64,000 nucleotides of DNA from Bacteroidota bacterium (GTDB taxonomy: Bacteria; Bacteroidota; Bacteroidia; Bacteroidales; Tannerellaceae). Below, piece after piece: positions 1 to 8,454 of this stretch. Location: contig JAEYVY010000011.1 of assembly GCA_023429375.1 (NCBI GenBank), forward strand, positions 62,001-126,000, in the 5' to 3' direction. Position numbers and translations under genes: made by a program. Positions within the stretch are counted from its first letter, which is position 1, and each line of letters opens with the position of its first letter. The notes beneath the pieces are model-generated. The model did not search any database, was not told where the DNA came from, and worked only from the letters and a program-made list of their open reading frames with translations.

Positions 1-1191
1 GACGGGATGATTGTCTACAACAAATCTTTCGGTTATCAAGACAACACCCTTAAATACCCAATTACAGAGACAACAGTGTATGATGTCGCATCGATGTCTA
101 AAGCGGCCGGAACCCTATTGGCTGTCATGAAGGCCTTCGATGAAAAGAAGTTCACCCTCAACAACAAACTATCTGAATTTGTTCCGGAATTAAAAGACTC
201 GGACAAGAAAGATTTAACTATTAAAGAGTTGCTCTACCATCAATCCGGATTAACACCCACGATTAATTTCTATCTCAGTGCAATCGACAAAGAAAGCTTC
301 ACCGGCAGTCTTTATAGTAAAACAAAGAATGCGACCCATCCGGTTCGTTTCGATGCACAGACCTATGTCAGAAATGATTTTAAATATTTGCCCTCTCTCG
401 TTTCGACTACATCAAAACCGGGTTTTACAACGGAGGTAGCGAAGAACTTCTTTGTGCACGAATCATTTAAGGATACAATCATTCAATCTATTAAAAAATC
501 GAAGCTGTCTACACGAGGTAAATATGTGTATAGTTGCGTAAACTTCATGTTGCTGAAGATGATAACAGAGAAGACGACAGGAGTTGCATTGGACGAATAC
601 CTGAATTCGATGTTCTATAATAGGTTAGGTACACGAAACACGTTCTACAATCCGCTTCATTATATAGATACAACTCGTATTGCACCTACAGAAGACGATG
701 GCTTTGTAAGAAGGCAATTGATTAAAGGTTATGTGCACGACGAAGCTGCTGCATTCCATGGCGGGGTATCGGGTAATGCAGGTCTATTCTCGACGGCAAA
801 CGATATCGCCAAAATATCGCAGATGTTGCTCAACCAAGGAACGTATGGCGGAGAAACTTATTTATCTGTAGAAACAAGCCGTTTGTTTACCAGCTCGAAA
901 AGCCCGAATAGCAGACGTGGATTAGGGTTTGACAAGCCTCATGCAGGCAATCCGAAATTATCACCCTGTGGTGTACTCGCTCCGGCTTCGGTTTATGGGC
1001 ATACAGGTTTTACGGGAACGTGTTTTTGGATAGATCCGGATAACAAACTAATCTATGTATTCTTAAGCAACCGTGTTTACCCTACAAGGGCAAATTCGAA
1101 ATTCGGAGAGTTAGACATACGCACACGCATTCAAGACACAATATACAAGGCATTGCTGCCAACTGAGTCAAGCTTGAATAAAGAGCAATGA
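1..1191 (+). CDS. Serine hydrolase, beta-lactamase/esterase family (5' truncated)
   Basis: This is the C-terminal part of a class C beta-lactamase/EstB-type serine hydrolase; the frame is open to base 1, so the start lies outside the window. Counting from the Met at base 7, SMSK (29-32) supplies the SxxK nucleophile and lysine, YSCVN (about 178) the tyrosine motif and GHTG (about 330) the third motif. The visible part begins at the first strand of the domain (DGMIVYNKSFGY). In Bacteroidota this domain often follows a GH3 beta-N-acetylglucosaminidase domain in one long exported protein, which would fit the missing 5' part but cannot be seen here. A strong terminator follows 21 bases after the stop. 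Confidence 0.85.
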   Translation, partial: DGMIVYNKSFGYQDNTLKYPITETTVYDVASMSKAAGTLLAVMKAFDEKKFTLNNKLSEFVPELKDSDKKDLTIKELLYHQSGLTPTINFYLSAIDKESFTGSLYSKTKNATHPVRFDAQTYVRNDFKYLPSLVSTTSKPGFTTEVAKNFFVHESFKDTIIQSIKKSKLSTRGKYVYSCVNFMLLKMITEKTTGVALDEYLNSMFYNRLGTRNTFYNPLHYIDTTRIAPTEDDGFVRRQLIKGYVHDEAAAFHGGVSGNAGLFSTANDIAKISQMLLNQGTYGGETYLSVETSRLFTSSKSPNSRRGLGFDKPHAGNPKLSPCGVLAPASVYGHTGFTGTCFWIDPDNKLIYVFLSNRVYPTRANSKFGELDIRTRIQDTIYKALLPTESSLNKEQ

Positions 1192-1212
1192 GACAGACAG
1201 GGAATAAAAAAA

Positions 1213-1239
1213 GCCATCGCAAATACGATGGCCTTTTTT
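1213..1239 (+). terminator. Rho-independent terminator (probably bidirectional)
   Basis: Perfect 7-bp stem GCCATCG/CGATGGC (1213-1219 with 1226-1232), 6-base loop, T run at 1234-1239 and an A run just before the stem. It ends the serine hydrolase transcript and can also serve the small minus-strand gene at 1260-1433. Confidence 0.85.
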
Positions 1240-1259
1240 ATTTCGCATGGGAGTTGTTC

Positions 1260-1433
1260 TTAGTCTTCCAGTCTCTTATTGATAACGATATGTCCAATAT
1301 AGCCCAGTACAATTATCCCTAATCCTACAAGAAGAAGTCCGTTATCCTTAATTCCTTGAGTTCCAATAATTGCCAGGAATACAACACCAACTAGTAGAAC
1401 TATAACTCCAAGATACTTAATTAACTGTTTCAT
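1260..1433 (-). CDS. Small two-helix membrane protein, 57 aa
   Basis: Reading the minus strand from the ATG at 1433 gives 57 residues starting MKQLIKYLGVIVLLVG and ending INKRLED. It has two hydrophobic segments (about residues 6-24 and 31-50) joined by a short loop containing GTQGIKDNG, with a positively charged N terminus and a charged tail. The reading frame fills the gap between the terminator at 1213-1239 and the plsC promoter region. No function can be assigned. Small proteins of this shape are common and unnamed in Bacteroides; coding status rests on composition and clean boundaries only. Confidence 0.65.
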   Translation of the reverse strand: MKQLIKYLGVIVLLVGVVFLAIIGTQGIKDNGLLLVGLGIIVLGYIGHIVINKRLED

Positions 1434-1543
1434 GGTTACAGATATTTTTTATATAATTTCTTTTCTACCGCAAATAAAGTAATAATAACCCGATTGTAAA
1501 AATATTTTAAGCGAAAAAAAACCAATCCTTTCATTTTAGCCTT

Positions 1544-1551
1544 TATATTTG
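1544..1551 (+). promoter_or_regulatory. Predicted -7 box of plsC-like gene
   Basis: TATATTTG matches the Bacteroidota -7 consensus TAnnTTTG, 18 bases before the ATG at 1570. It overlaps an upstream in-frame TTG (1549), so that TTG cannot be the start of this transcript. Confidence 0.55.
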
Positions 1552-1569
1552 CAACTAAATCTGTTGACT

Positions 1570-2310
1570 ATGTTGAAGCTTGTTTATAAAATATATACTT
1601 GGCTGATATTTGCTCCTGTATTTCTTGTTCTTACCATATTAACAGCCCTAACCGTCATTGTCGGTTGCTTGATGGGTGGAGATAAGATATTCTCCTATTA
1701 TCCAGGAATGATCTGGTCACGTCTTACTTGTTATTTGGCTTTGTGTCCGGTGAAGGTTCGCGGTCGTGAGCATATTTCACGCAATAAATCATATGTATTT
1801 GTTGCCAATCACCAAGGAGCTTTCGATATTTTTCTCATTTACGGTTTCCTAGGCGTTCCAATCAAATGGGTCATGAAAGCTGGTATAGGCAATATTCCTT
1901 TTGTAGGGGCTGCATGTCGGGCTGCTGGTTTTATATTTGTTGATAATTCGACACCGAAAGCTGCTGCAAAAACGATTCTGGAGGCTGAGCATTCTTTACG
2001 GAACGGCGGTTCTATTGCCATATTCCCGGAAGGTTCTCGTACCTACAATGGTAAGATGATTCGCTTTAAGAAGGGAGCCTATCAAATGGCAGTAGACCAG
2101 AAGCTAGAGATCATTCCTATTACACTGAACGGTCCTTTCGATGTATTGCCTATACATTCATTGAACCTGAAAAGACATCGTATGGAAATGGTCATTCATC
2201 CACCTGTAAGCACTCAAGGAATAGAGTCCACACAGAAAAAAGAACTCCAACAGCTGGCTGACGACACACAGGCCATCATCTCATCTTCTCTTTGGGAGAA
2301 ATACAAATAA
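1570..2310 (+). CDS. plsC: 1-acyl-sn-glycerol-3-phosphate acyltransferase (PlsC family)
   Basis: A 246-residue membrane-associated acyltransferase that would acylate lysophosphatidic acid to phosphatidic acid in phospholipid synthesis. The family motifs are clear: NHQGAFD (80-86; catalytic His81 and Asp86 of HX4D) and FPEGSR (152-157; phosphate binding). Residues about 10-37 form an N-terminal membrane segment. I chose the ATG at 1570 because the longer frame begins with a TTG inside the predicted promoter. The gene stands alone between the small membrane protein and the convergent Wzi-like gene, whose stop is 2 bases away. PlsC versus an ornithine-lipid acyltransferase (OlsA) cannot be separated by eye; PlsC is the default. 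Confidence 0.88.
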   Translation: MLKLVYKIYTWLIFAPVFLVLTILTALTVIVGCLMGGDKIFSYYPGMIWSRLTCYLALCPVKVRGREHISRNKSYVFVANHQGAFDIFLIYGFLGVPIKWVMKAGIGNIPFVGAACRAAGFIFVDNSTPKAAAKTILEAEHSLRNGGSIAIFPEGSRTYNGKMIRFKKGAYQMAVDQKLEIIPITLNGPFDVLPIHSLNLKRHRMEMVIHPPVSTQGIESTQKKELQQLADDTQAIISSSLWEKYK

Positions 2311-2312
2311 GA

Positions 2313-3821
2313 TTACCAATTCTTTAGTAGACCGGTTTTGCGTATACGCAGGCTGAATCCGCTATTTTTTTCAACCATATCACCTGTGTCGAAGGCTAAA
2401 GCACCACCAAACTCCCAACCACTTAAGCGTGGATGTTTGTAAACAATTTCAAACAGCGTAGATACGGATGAAACGACATCGATCAACGGAATATAGTGAC
2501 ACCCCCACCCTTTCATCGAAGTTAGAATCATGCGATATCCAAGGGCGGATGTGATTGCCCCTTCGACACCTAAATGCCAACTGGCTACACGATTATTGAG
2601 AAATCCTATTTTACCGTTACCATTATACTCGGGAGAGAGTAATATGGGTGAGCCTAACCCTCGGTTAAAATAAGACGAGCCTGTAGTATACTCCTCATTA
2701 TTATAATAATTACCACGACCTCCACCACGACCGGGATGATTTTCCCTGTCAAAGTCGATATAGTGAATCGGACCGCTTTGATTCTTCGTAGTAAGATATT
2801 CTATGACAATCTTTTTCATCCAAGGAAATTGACTTGTTGCCAACTCCACTCCCCAAAGCCCATCGGAGCCATTTGTAAATACCATTCCGGCCTTGTCATT
2901 GAAATAACGTTGATGATAAAGCTGCAATTGACCAACTCTAGGCAATTTATATCCAATCCCTAAAAAATAAGCGCCATAATGATTGCCTAGTGCGTTGACC
3001 ATGTCTGAGATTGTTGCCCCTTCGCCCCCTTCAGAGCCAGCCACCACGCGTAAGAAATCTTTAAATGATTGAGGTTGTTTTCCTATTTTCGGATTAGTTG
3101 AAGTCCCCCCCCATTGCACCCAATGATCCAAGCCAATAGTCACATACAATGGAAACCTTTCTTCTCTATCCTTGATTTGTACATATCCCGATTTATGATG
3201 CCATAAAACGTCATTTACATAGGTAGGCGGGGTTTGAGCAGCGAATACATAATCTGTCAAATAGGCAGTATCGAAAGATTTGCCGACAGCAAAATCGCCT
3301 TTTACCCAAAGCCATCCTTTTGTATAGGGAACAAGTGTATATTCCGGAATACTGAGATTGACTTCCGGAATAGGACGAGCATTATTTGAATATACCAAAT
3401 CTCCGGAACTTAATCTTTTATCGACAAATGAAGTGTATCGCTCTTTACTTCCTACACTCAGAAGCAGTGCTTTATAACCTATCTCGGCATAGAATTGCTG
3501 CAAATATACATGCTTATAGCGGGGTGTTGCTCCGATTAATTCGACACCGGCAGTCCATCTAAATTCGTTTCCTAATGTCTGATTATGGAATACTCCCGCA
3601 CGAAGAACGCCATTTCCTGCATCTAACGGAACTACACCATATTGGTTACTGACCATCCAGAAAGGCGTTTTTTCTCCTGCAGCAGCAGTTCCCACAGCTT
3701 CCAATCGATAGATGGTACTTTCCGTTTGACCTTCCTGCCCCATCGCATAAAAGACAGAAAAAAACAAGAGAGTAAACAAAATCAAGCAGTATCTATTATT
3801 TGTAGCAAAAGGATATTTCAT
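2313..3821 (-). CDS. Capsule assembly Wzi family outer membrane protein
   Basis: A 502-residue protein with a Sec signal peptide (cleavage likely after AMG near residue 28) and the alternating, aromatic-rich strands of an outer membrane barrel. It resembles the Bacteroidota capsule assembly Wzi family, whose E. coli founder anchors capsular polysaccharide at the cell surface. Typical of the family are an N-terminal stretch with TPFWMVSNQYG and many glycine/tyrosine-rich strands. No capsule genes lie beside it, so the ligand is unknown. Its stop is 2 bases from that of the convergent plsC gene. A -7 box (TATATTTG on the minus strand, 3884-3877) lies about 55 bases before the ATG. Confidence 0.8.
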   Translation of the reverse strand: MKYPFATNNRYCLILFTLLFFSVFYAMGQEGQTESTIYRLEAVGTAAAGEKTPFWMVSNQYGVVPLDAGNGVLRAGVFHNQTLGNEFRWTAGVELIGATPRYKHVYLQQFYAEIGYKALLLSVGSKERYTSFVDKRLSSGDLVYSNNARPIPEVNLSIPEYTLVPYTKGWLWVKGDFAVGKSFDTAYLTDYVFAAQTPPTYVNDVLWHHKSGYVQIKDREERFPLYVTIGLDHWVQWGGTSTNPKIGKQPQSFKDFLRVVAGSEGGEGATISDMVNALGNHYGAYFLGIGYKLPRVGQLQLYHQRYFNDKAGMVFTNGSDGLWGVELATSQFPWMKKIVIEYLTTKNQSGPIHYIDFDRENHPGRGGGRGNYYNNEEYTTGSSYFNRGLGSPILLSPEYNGNGKIGFLNNRVASWHLGVEGAITSALGYRMILTSMKGWGCHYIPLIDVVSSVSTLFEIVYKHPRLSGWEFGGALAFDTGDMVEKNSGFSLRIRKTGLLKNW

Positions 3822-3876
3822 TTTGTCTTAATTGTTTATAGCCTTAAAGAAGGGAATTCATGGTAAATACCAGAAG

Positions 3877-3884
3877 CAAATATA
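3877..3884 (-). promoter_or_regulatory. Predicted -7 box of the Wzi-like gene
   Basis: Minus-strand TATATTTG fits TAnnTTTG. It would give a leader of about 50 bases. No clear -33 TTTG was seen. Confidence 0.5.
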
Positions 3885-3948
3885 AATAATTAATCGAAGC
3901 TGTTCCTCATTCCAAAAAAAATAGGCACTTTTACAAATATCAAATTTG

Positions 3949-6204
3949 ATGAATATGAAACTTGTTGATAAAAAACAGACAAATGCCGGGTATGGTATTG
4001 CTCCGGTTTTCTTAACTGCAATCTCTACCATTTTAGGCGTTGTTTTATTTCTAAGGTTTGGTTATGCTGTCGGCACATTAGGATTTTGGGGTGCCATATT
4101 TATTGTATTATTGGGACATCTCATTACGATTCCTACCGCATTAGCTGTATCAGAAATAGCCACCAATACCCGTGTAGAAGGTGGGGGTGAGTATTTTATA
4201 ATCTCCCGTTCGTTTGGCTTAAAAATCGGCTCTACCATAGGGATTACCCTTTACCTGTCACAAGTCATCAGCTTAGCATTTTATATCATCGGTTTTACTG
4301 AAGCTTTTGAACCCTTATTTAGGTGGTGGGTAGCTTCATTTGGTTACGATCTTCCCCGACAAGTTATCAGTGTACCAGCCCTATTACTAATAGCTGTCTT
4401 AATCTTACATAAGGGATCTAGCATCGGAATGAAAATGCTCTATTTCGTCAATTTTATTCTATTTATCGCTCTGTTGTTTTTCTTTTTAGGGAAACCTATC
4501 GAGCCTGATGATACCGGGTTGTTGGAAACGACACCTCTTGCTTCAAACTTCACGTTCATCAACAAGGATAACTTCTTCATTATCTTTGCCATCTGCTTCC
4601 CTGCGTTTACGGGTATGACGGCTGGTGTTGGAATGAGCGGAGACCTGAAAAATCCGAGTAAATCCATTCCCATCGGGACTATTACCGGAACTGTTACGGG
4701 ACTAATTATTTATATACTGGTATTGTGGAAACTAGCTGTCTCTGCACCACAGGCAGATTTAGTAGCCGACCAACTCATCATGGCACGAATTGCATTATTT
4801 GGCGACTATGTAATTCTAATCGGATTGGCAGCATGTACATTCTCCTCTGCCGTCGGGTCTGTACTGGTTGCTCCTCGAATATTACAAGCAATTGCTAGCG
4901 ATAAAAACATTCCTATTCCTAGCTTCAACCGCCTGCTTTCAAAGGGGAAAGGGCCGTTAAACGAGCCTTTCAATGCAACACTTGTTTCTGTCGCAATAGC
5001 CTTATTCTTTGTCATTTTAGGAAACATAAACGCTGTTGCCAGCATAATCACCATGTTCTTTCTGATTACTTACGGCACACTTTGTCTCATCTCTTTTCTG
5101 AATCATTTCGGATCGTCGCCTTCATATCGCCCGAGATTTAAGTCCAAATGGTTTTTCTCATTGGGCGGCTTTATCTTATCAGTTTGGGTGATGTTTAAAA
5201 TCGACTCTCTATATACCATTCTGGCTTATCTCACGATTATCATCATCTATCTACTTATAGAACATTATAACAAGAGTGAAAAAGGGCTGGTGTCTATCTT
5301 TAGAGGGGCACTTTTCCAACTAAACCGCATACTTCGAGTCTATATGCAGAAAAAGCAATTTTCGATGGATACGGAAGAATGGAGACCGTCTGTCATTTGT
5401 ATCTCACCTCATTCTTTTGAGCGTGATAAAGTATTGACACTCATGAAATGGATTAGTCATCAACATGGATTTGGTACGTATTATCATTTTATCGAAGGCT
5501 ATTTTAGCAAACAAACACACACCGAGTCTAAAGAAATTCTAAGGGAATTGATTAACTCCCAGCATGGTGAGGGTAATGCTTTATACATAGACACCATGAT
5601 CTCTCCGTCATATACTTCAGCTATTGCTCAGGTTATTCAAACACCGTCTATTTCGGGGATGGAAAACAATATGGTTCTTTTCGAATACGACAAGTCGCAG
5701 CCGGAAGAACTGAATCGTATTCTTGACAATATTAATATGGCTCGTGCAGGAGATTTCGACATCTGTATCTTTGCTCAATCTCCCTATCCTATCCGCAATA
5801 AGAATGATATTCATGTTTGGATACGCTCTACAGACGAGAAGAATACAAATCTGATGATTCTGCTTGGTTATATCATTATTGCACACCCTGACTGGAAACA
5901 GAGTCACATTAAGCTATTTATTACAAGTGTCAAAGGGGAAAGCGAAAAGGTAAAAGATGAGGTTACAGAACGTATTGCTGAAGGACGACTTCCTATCACT
6001 CTTACCAATATAGAAATCATTACTCCAAATGAAAATCAAAGCATTAATGAGTTAATAACACAGAAATCTCGTTTAGCAGGATTAACTATCATCGGATTCA
6101 GAGAAGAAATTATCAAGCATGATCCGATTGACTTCTTCTCCGAATTTAATGATATGGGTGATATCCTTTTTGTGAATGCATCTAATTCAAAGGAAATCAA
6201 ATAA
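3949..6204 (+). CDS. Amino acid permease / cation-chloride cotransporter-like (SLC12-type) membrane transporter
   Basis: A 751-residue protein of the APC superfamily. Residues about 12-450 hold roughly twelve hydrophobic helices. The first carries GIAPVFLTAISTILGVVLFL, the pattern of cation-chloride cotransporters, followed by EGGGEYF; a later helix reads FPAFTGMTAGVGMSGDL. Residues about 460-751 form a soluble domain like the cytoplasmic C-terminal domain of SLC12 proteins. This length and layout fit SLC12 relatives better than ordinary 450-residue amino acid permeases. Cargo is unknown. The start is ATG 3949 or 3955; a TTG just upstream (3946) is less likely. The stop is 20 bases from the convergent end of the rhamnosidase operon. 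Confidence 0.82.
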   Translation: MNMKLVDKKQTNAGYGIAPVFLTAISTILGVVLFLRFGYAVGTLGFWGAIFIVLLGHLITIPTALAVSEIATNTRVEGGGEYFIISRSFGLKIGSTIGITLYLSQVISLAFYIIGFTEAFEPLFRWWVASFGYDLPRQVISVPALLLIAVLILHKGSSIGMKMLYFVNFILFIALLFFFLGKPIEPDDTGLLETTPLASNFTFINKDNFFIIFAICFPAFTGMTAGVGMSGDLKNPSKSIPIGTITGTVTGLIIYILVLWKLAVSAPQADLVADQLIMARIALFGDYVILIGLAACTFSSAVGSVLVAPRILQAIASDKNIPIPSFNRLLSKGKGPLNEPFNATLVSVAIALFFVILGNINAVASIITMFFLITYGTLCLISFLNHFGSSPSYRPRFKSKWFFSLGGFILSVWVMFKIDSLYTILAYLTIIIIYLLIEHYNKSEKGLVSIFRGALFQLNRILRVYMQKKQFSMDTEEWRPSVICISPHSFERDKVLTLMKWISHQHGFGTYYHFIEGYFSKQTHTESKEILRELINSQHGEGNALYIDTMISPSYTSAIAQVIQTPSISGMENNMVLFEYDKSQPEELNRILDNINMARAGDFDICIFAQSPYPIRNKNDIHVWIRSTDEKNTNLMILLGYIIIAHPDWKQSHIKLFITSVKGESEKVKDEVTERIAEGRLPITLTNIEIITPNENQSINELITQKSRLAGLTIIGFREEIIKHDPIDFFSEFNDMGDILFVNASNSKEIK

Positions 6205-6223
6205 GATATCTGGACTTATATAA

Positions 6224-8419
6224 CTATTTTATCTCATGTTTTCCTGCTGCAAAGGTTCTAATTTGCTTATTCGGCAGGATTACTTGTGCTTGTGTTCCTT
6301 CAGGAACTTCAAGACTAATCATCAGAGCCTTTCCTTTCTTTTTTATGTCTGCACGAATAAAACCATACTGGGTTTCAATTGTGGCAGATGCTTCTTTAAG
6401 CGGACCTAAATCGGGCTCAACCTTAAATGTTCGGAAACCGGGAGATGTTGGCTCAATGCCACAAAGTTTCTGACTGAGGATGGTAAGTGGACCACCACTC
6501 CAAGCATGATTGATTGTTCCTCCACCAAAACCACCGGGTCCAATATCCCATCCTTCGAATAAAGTAGTATAAGGATAAGCCATCATCTTACTATAGCGCG
6601 TTTTTATACGTTCGATAGCAAATGCCGATTGTTTCATTTTAAACAGTGCTTCGAGTACATATTTTTCCATGTAAGGACTGGCATGATATTCTTTCTTTAA
6701 CACCTTAAGTAAGGCGGGATATTTATCTTTGGTTGCCAGTCCGGCAACAATTGCCATAGCCTGTGAACGGTCGTCTGTCTCCCCTTTATAACTTGGTGAA
6801 CGGAAACAAGTACCCGTCCAATACTTCGTATCAAAACACTTTTCAATGGTTTGCATCATCTGCAGATTACGTTCGGCATCCGATTGCTTTCCTAATTGAA
6901 GCGCAAATTCTCGTTCTGCTTTCAACGCCAGATAGTACCAGCAGGTGGTCAAAACACCCAAGTCGATATTATCTCCCCAGTCTCCCCAGGTCCAATCTCC
7001 TGCACGTTCAATTGGCAGTCCACTCGAATCGAGTTTCCACACCTTGTGCAAATAAGTATGCAAGCGGTCGTAAATAGGTGCTACAAAACTACTGTCGGCA
7101 CTAAAGTAATATTGTGTATAAAAACCATACCAACCCACCGAAGCCAACATCTGTAAAGGAAGTTCTTTGAACCAGTTTCCTGCCGGAACCGGCGAATAGA
7201 TTACTCCGTCTTTACGCTGAAAGTTCATCAGCTCAAATATCCCTTTCCGAGCTAATTGCCAAGAAGATGGTGATAAGGCATAGAAGGCCTCACCTAATTC
7301 ATTGACCTCATCGCCCCACCATTGCGAGCGTTCGCGATCAGGACAGTCCATATAAGTATCGCGCATCGTTACATAAAGCGTACGGGCTGAGCGTTTCCAA
7401 AGTTCGTTCAGAAACTCATCGTCACAACGAAACGATCCAGAGAATTCGGCATTATATCCTGTCTCACGAAACTTCACATCCAGCACTTCCACGCCTTTGG
7501 GGATGATATAACGTACTTCGTGACCGTTCATCCATCCATAACTTTCGTATTCTTGTTCTCCATCACGTGTAATGTATTCTGCACGTACATTCGGTGAACC
7601 GCCACCTTCATAATTGTCCATTAGTAGATGGATGGTTTTCCCGGCTTCAGCCTTCACCTTTAAATAAGGGGTGATGTGGCAGTTATATGGCAGGCTGCAA
7701 AACAACGTATCTTTAGCGGCGGAAAAGCGTGTCTGTGTATATGCTTTCAGGCCGTAATCCTTCCATTGCGGTATCGGGCGTTCGACCAACTTGCCAAACG
7801 GAGGCTCGTTGGCATCAGCTATCACAACAGCTTTAGGCATATTCCCATCATATTCCAATGTATTCCAACCTGTCATGGCTTGGCGCGCATCAAATCGGAT
7901 ATTACTTTCCGGCAAACGAAAGTTCGGGAAAGGAGCTTCCGTATTCTGATAGGTTCTGTAAACAGCACATTGCCAAGTATCATCCGATACGATTTCTAGT
8001 CCTTCACACCGGGCATCAAAAAGCAGGGCGGCTTTACCACTGTTAATATGACAAAAACCATCTTTACCGAAATGCCATACAAGGACAGCAATCAGGTTCT
8101 CCCCTTTTTTCAAGTAAGGAGCAATCTCTACCGGATCATAATATGTATCATACATGCTCGGGCCTCTTTTTAGTCCTCCTTCAAATACGACCATTTCGCC
8201 ATTAATCCACAACCAATACTTAGTATCCGTTGAAATTTTGGCGGTAAGATGTTGAGGTACTTCGTCCAAAGTAAAGGTTTTTCGATAGGCCAACCACGTA
8301 TTTGCTGCACTCTGACATTGTTCCGTATTAATCCAATGTCCTTTCCAAGCATCAGCTTCACAAACTGCCGGCATACAGCACAACAGCAATGAAATGATAA
8401 TTATAAAACTGTTCTTCAT
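6224..8419 (-). CDS. Alpha-L-rhamnosidase, GH78 (exported), last gene of the rhamnose operon
   Basis: A 731-residue GH78 enzyme that would remove terminal alpha-L-rhamnose. It has a Sec signal peptide (residues 1-20, ending PAVCEA, no clear lipobox), N-terminal beta-sandwich regions, and the (alpha/alpha)6 catalytic domain from about 330. The GH78 signature DCPDRERSQWWGD is at 358-370, with Glu363 the probable general acid; Glu622 in LFEGW is the candidate general base. The gene is 35 bases after the preceding GH78 gene and ends the operon. It is probably periplasmic, where it would act on small rhamnosides before RhaT imports the sugar. Confidence 0.9.
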   Translation of the reverse strand: MKNSFIIIISLLLCCMPAVCEADAWKGHWINTEQCQSAANTWLAYRKTFTLDEVPQHLTAKISTDTKYWLWINGEMVVFEGGLKRGPSMYDTYYDPVEIAPYLKKGENLIAVLVWHFGKDGFCHINSGKAALLFDARCEGLEIVSDDTWQCAVYRTYQNTEAPFPNFRLPESNIRFDARQAMTGWNTLEYDGNMPKAVVIADANEPPFGKLVERPIPQWKDYGLKAYTQTRFSAAKDTLFCSLPYNCHITPYLKVKAEAGKTIHLLMDNYEGGGSPNVRAEYITRDGEQEYESYGWMNGHEVRYIIPKGVEVLDVKFRETGYNAEFSGSFRCDDEFLNELWKRSARTLYVTMRDTYMDCPDRERSQWWGDEVNELGEAFYALSPSSWQLARKGIFELMNFQRKDGVIYSPVPAGNWFKELPLQMLASVGWYGFYTQYYFSADSSFVAPIYDRLHTYLHKVWKLDSSGLPIERAGDWTWGDWGDNIDLGVLTTCWYYLALKAEREFALQLGKQSDAERNLQMMQTIEKCFDTKYWTGTCFRSPSYKGETDDRSQAMAIVAGLATKDKYPALLKVLKKEYHASPYMEKYVLEALFKMKQSAFAIERIKTRYSKMMAYPYTTLFEGWDIGPGGFGGGTINHAWSGGPLTILSQKLCGIEPTSPGFRTFKVEPDLGPLKEASATIETQYGFIRADIKKKGKALMISLEVPEGTQAQVILPNKQIRTFAAGKHEIK

Positions 8420-8454
8420 AATCGTGTCTTTAATGCTAAACTGATCTATTCACA

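Noticed and set aside
1549..1569. TTG start giving a longer PlsC protein
   Set aside because: The TTG lies inside the predicted -7 box; the ATG at 1570 is better placed.
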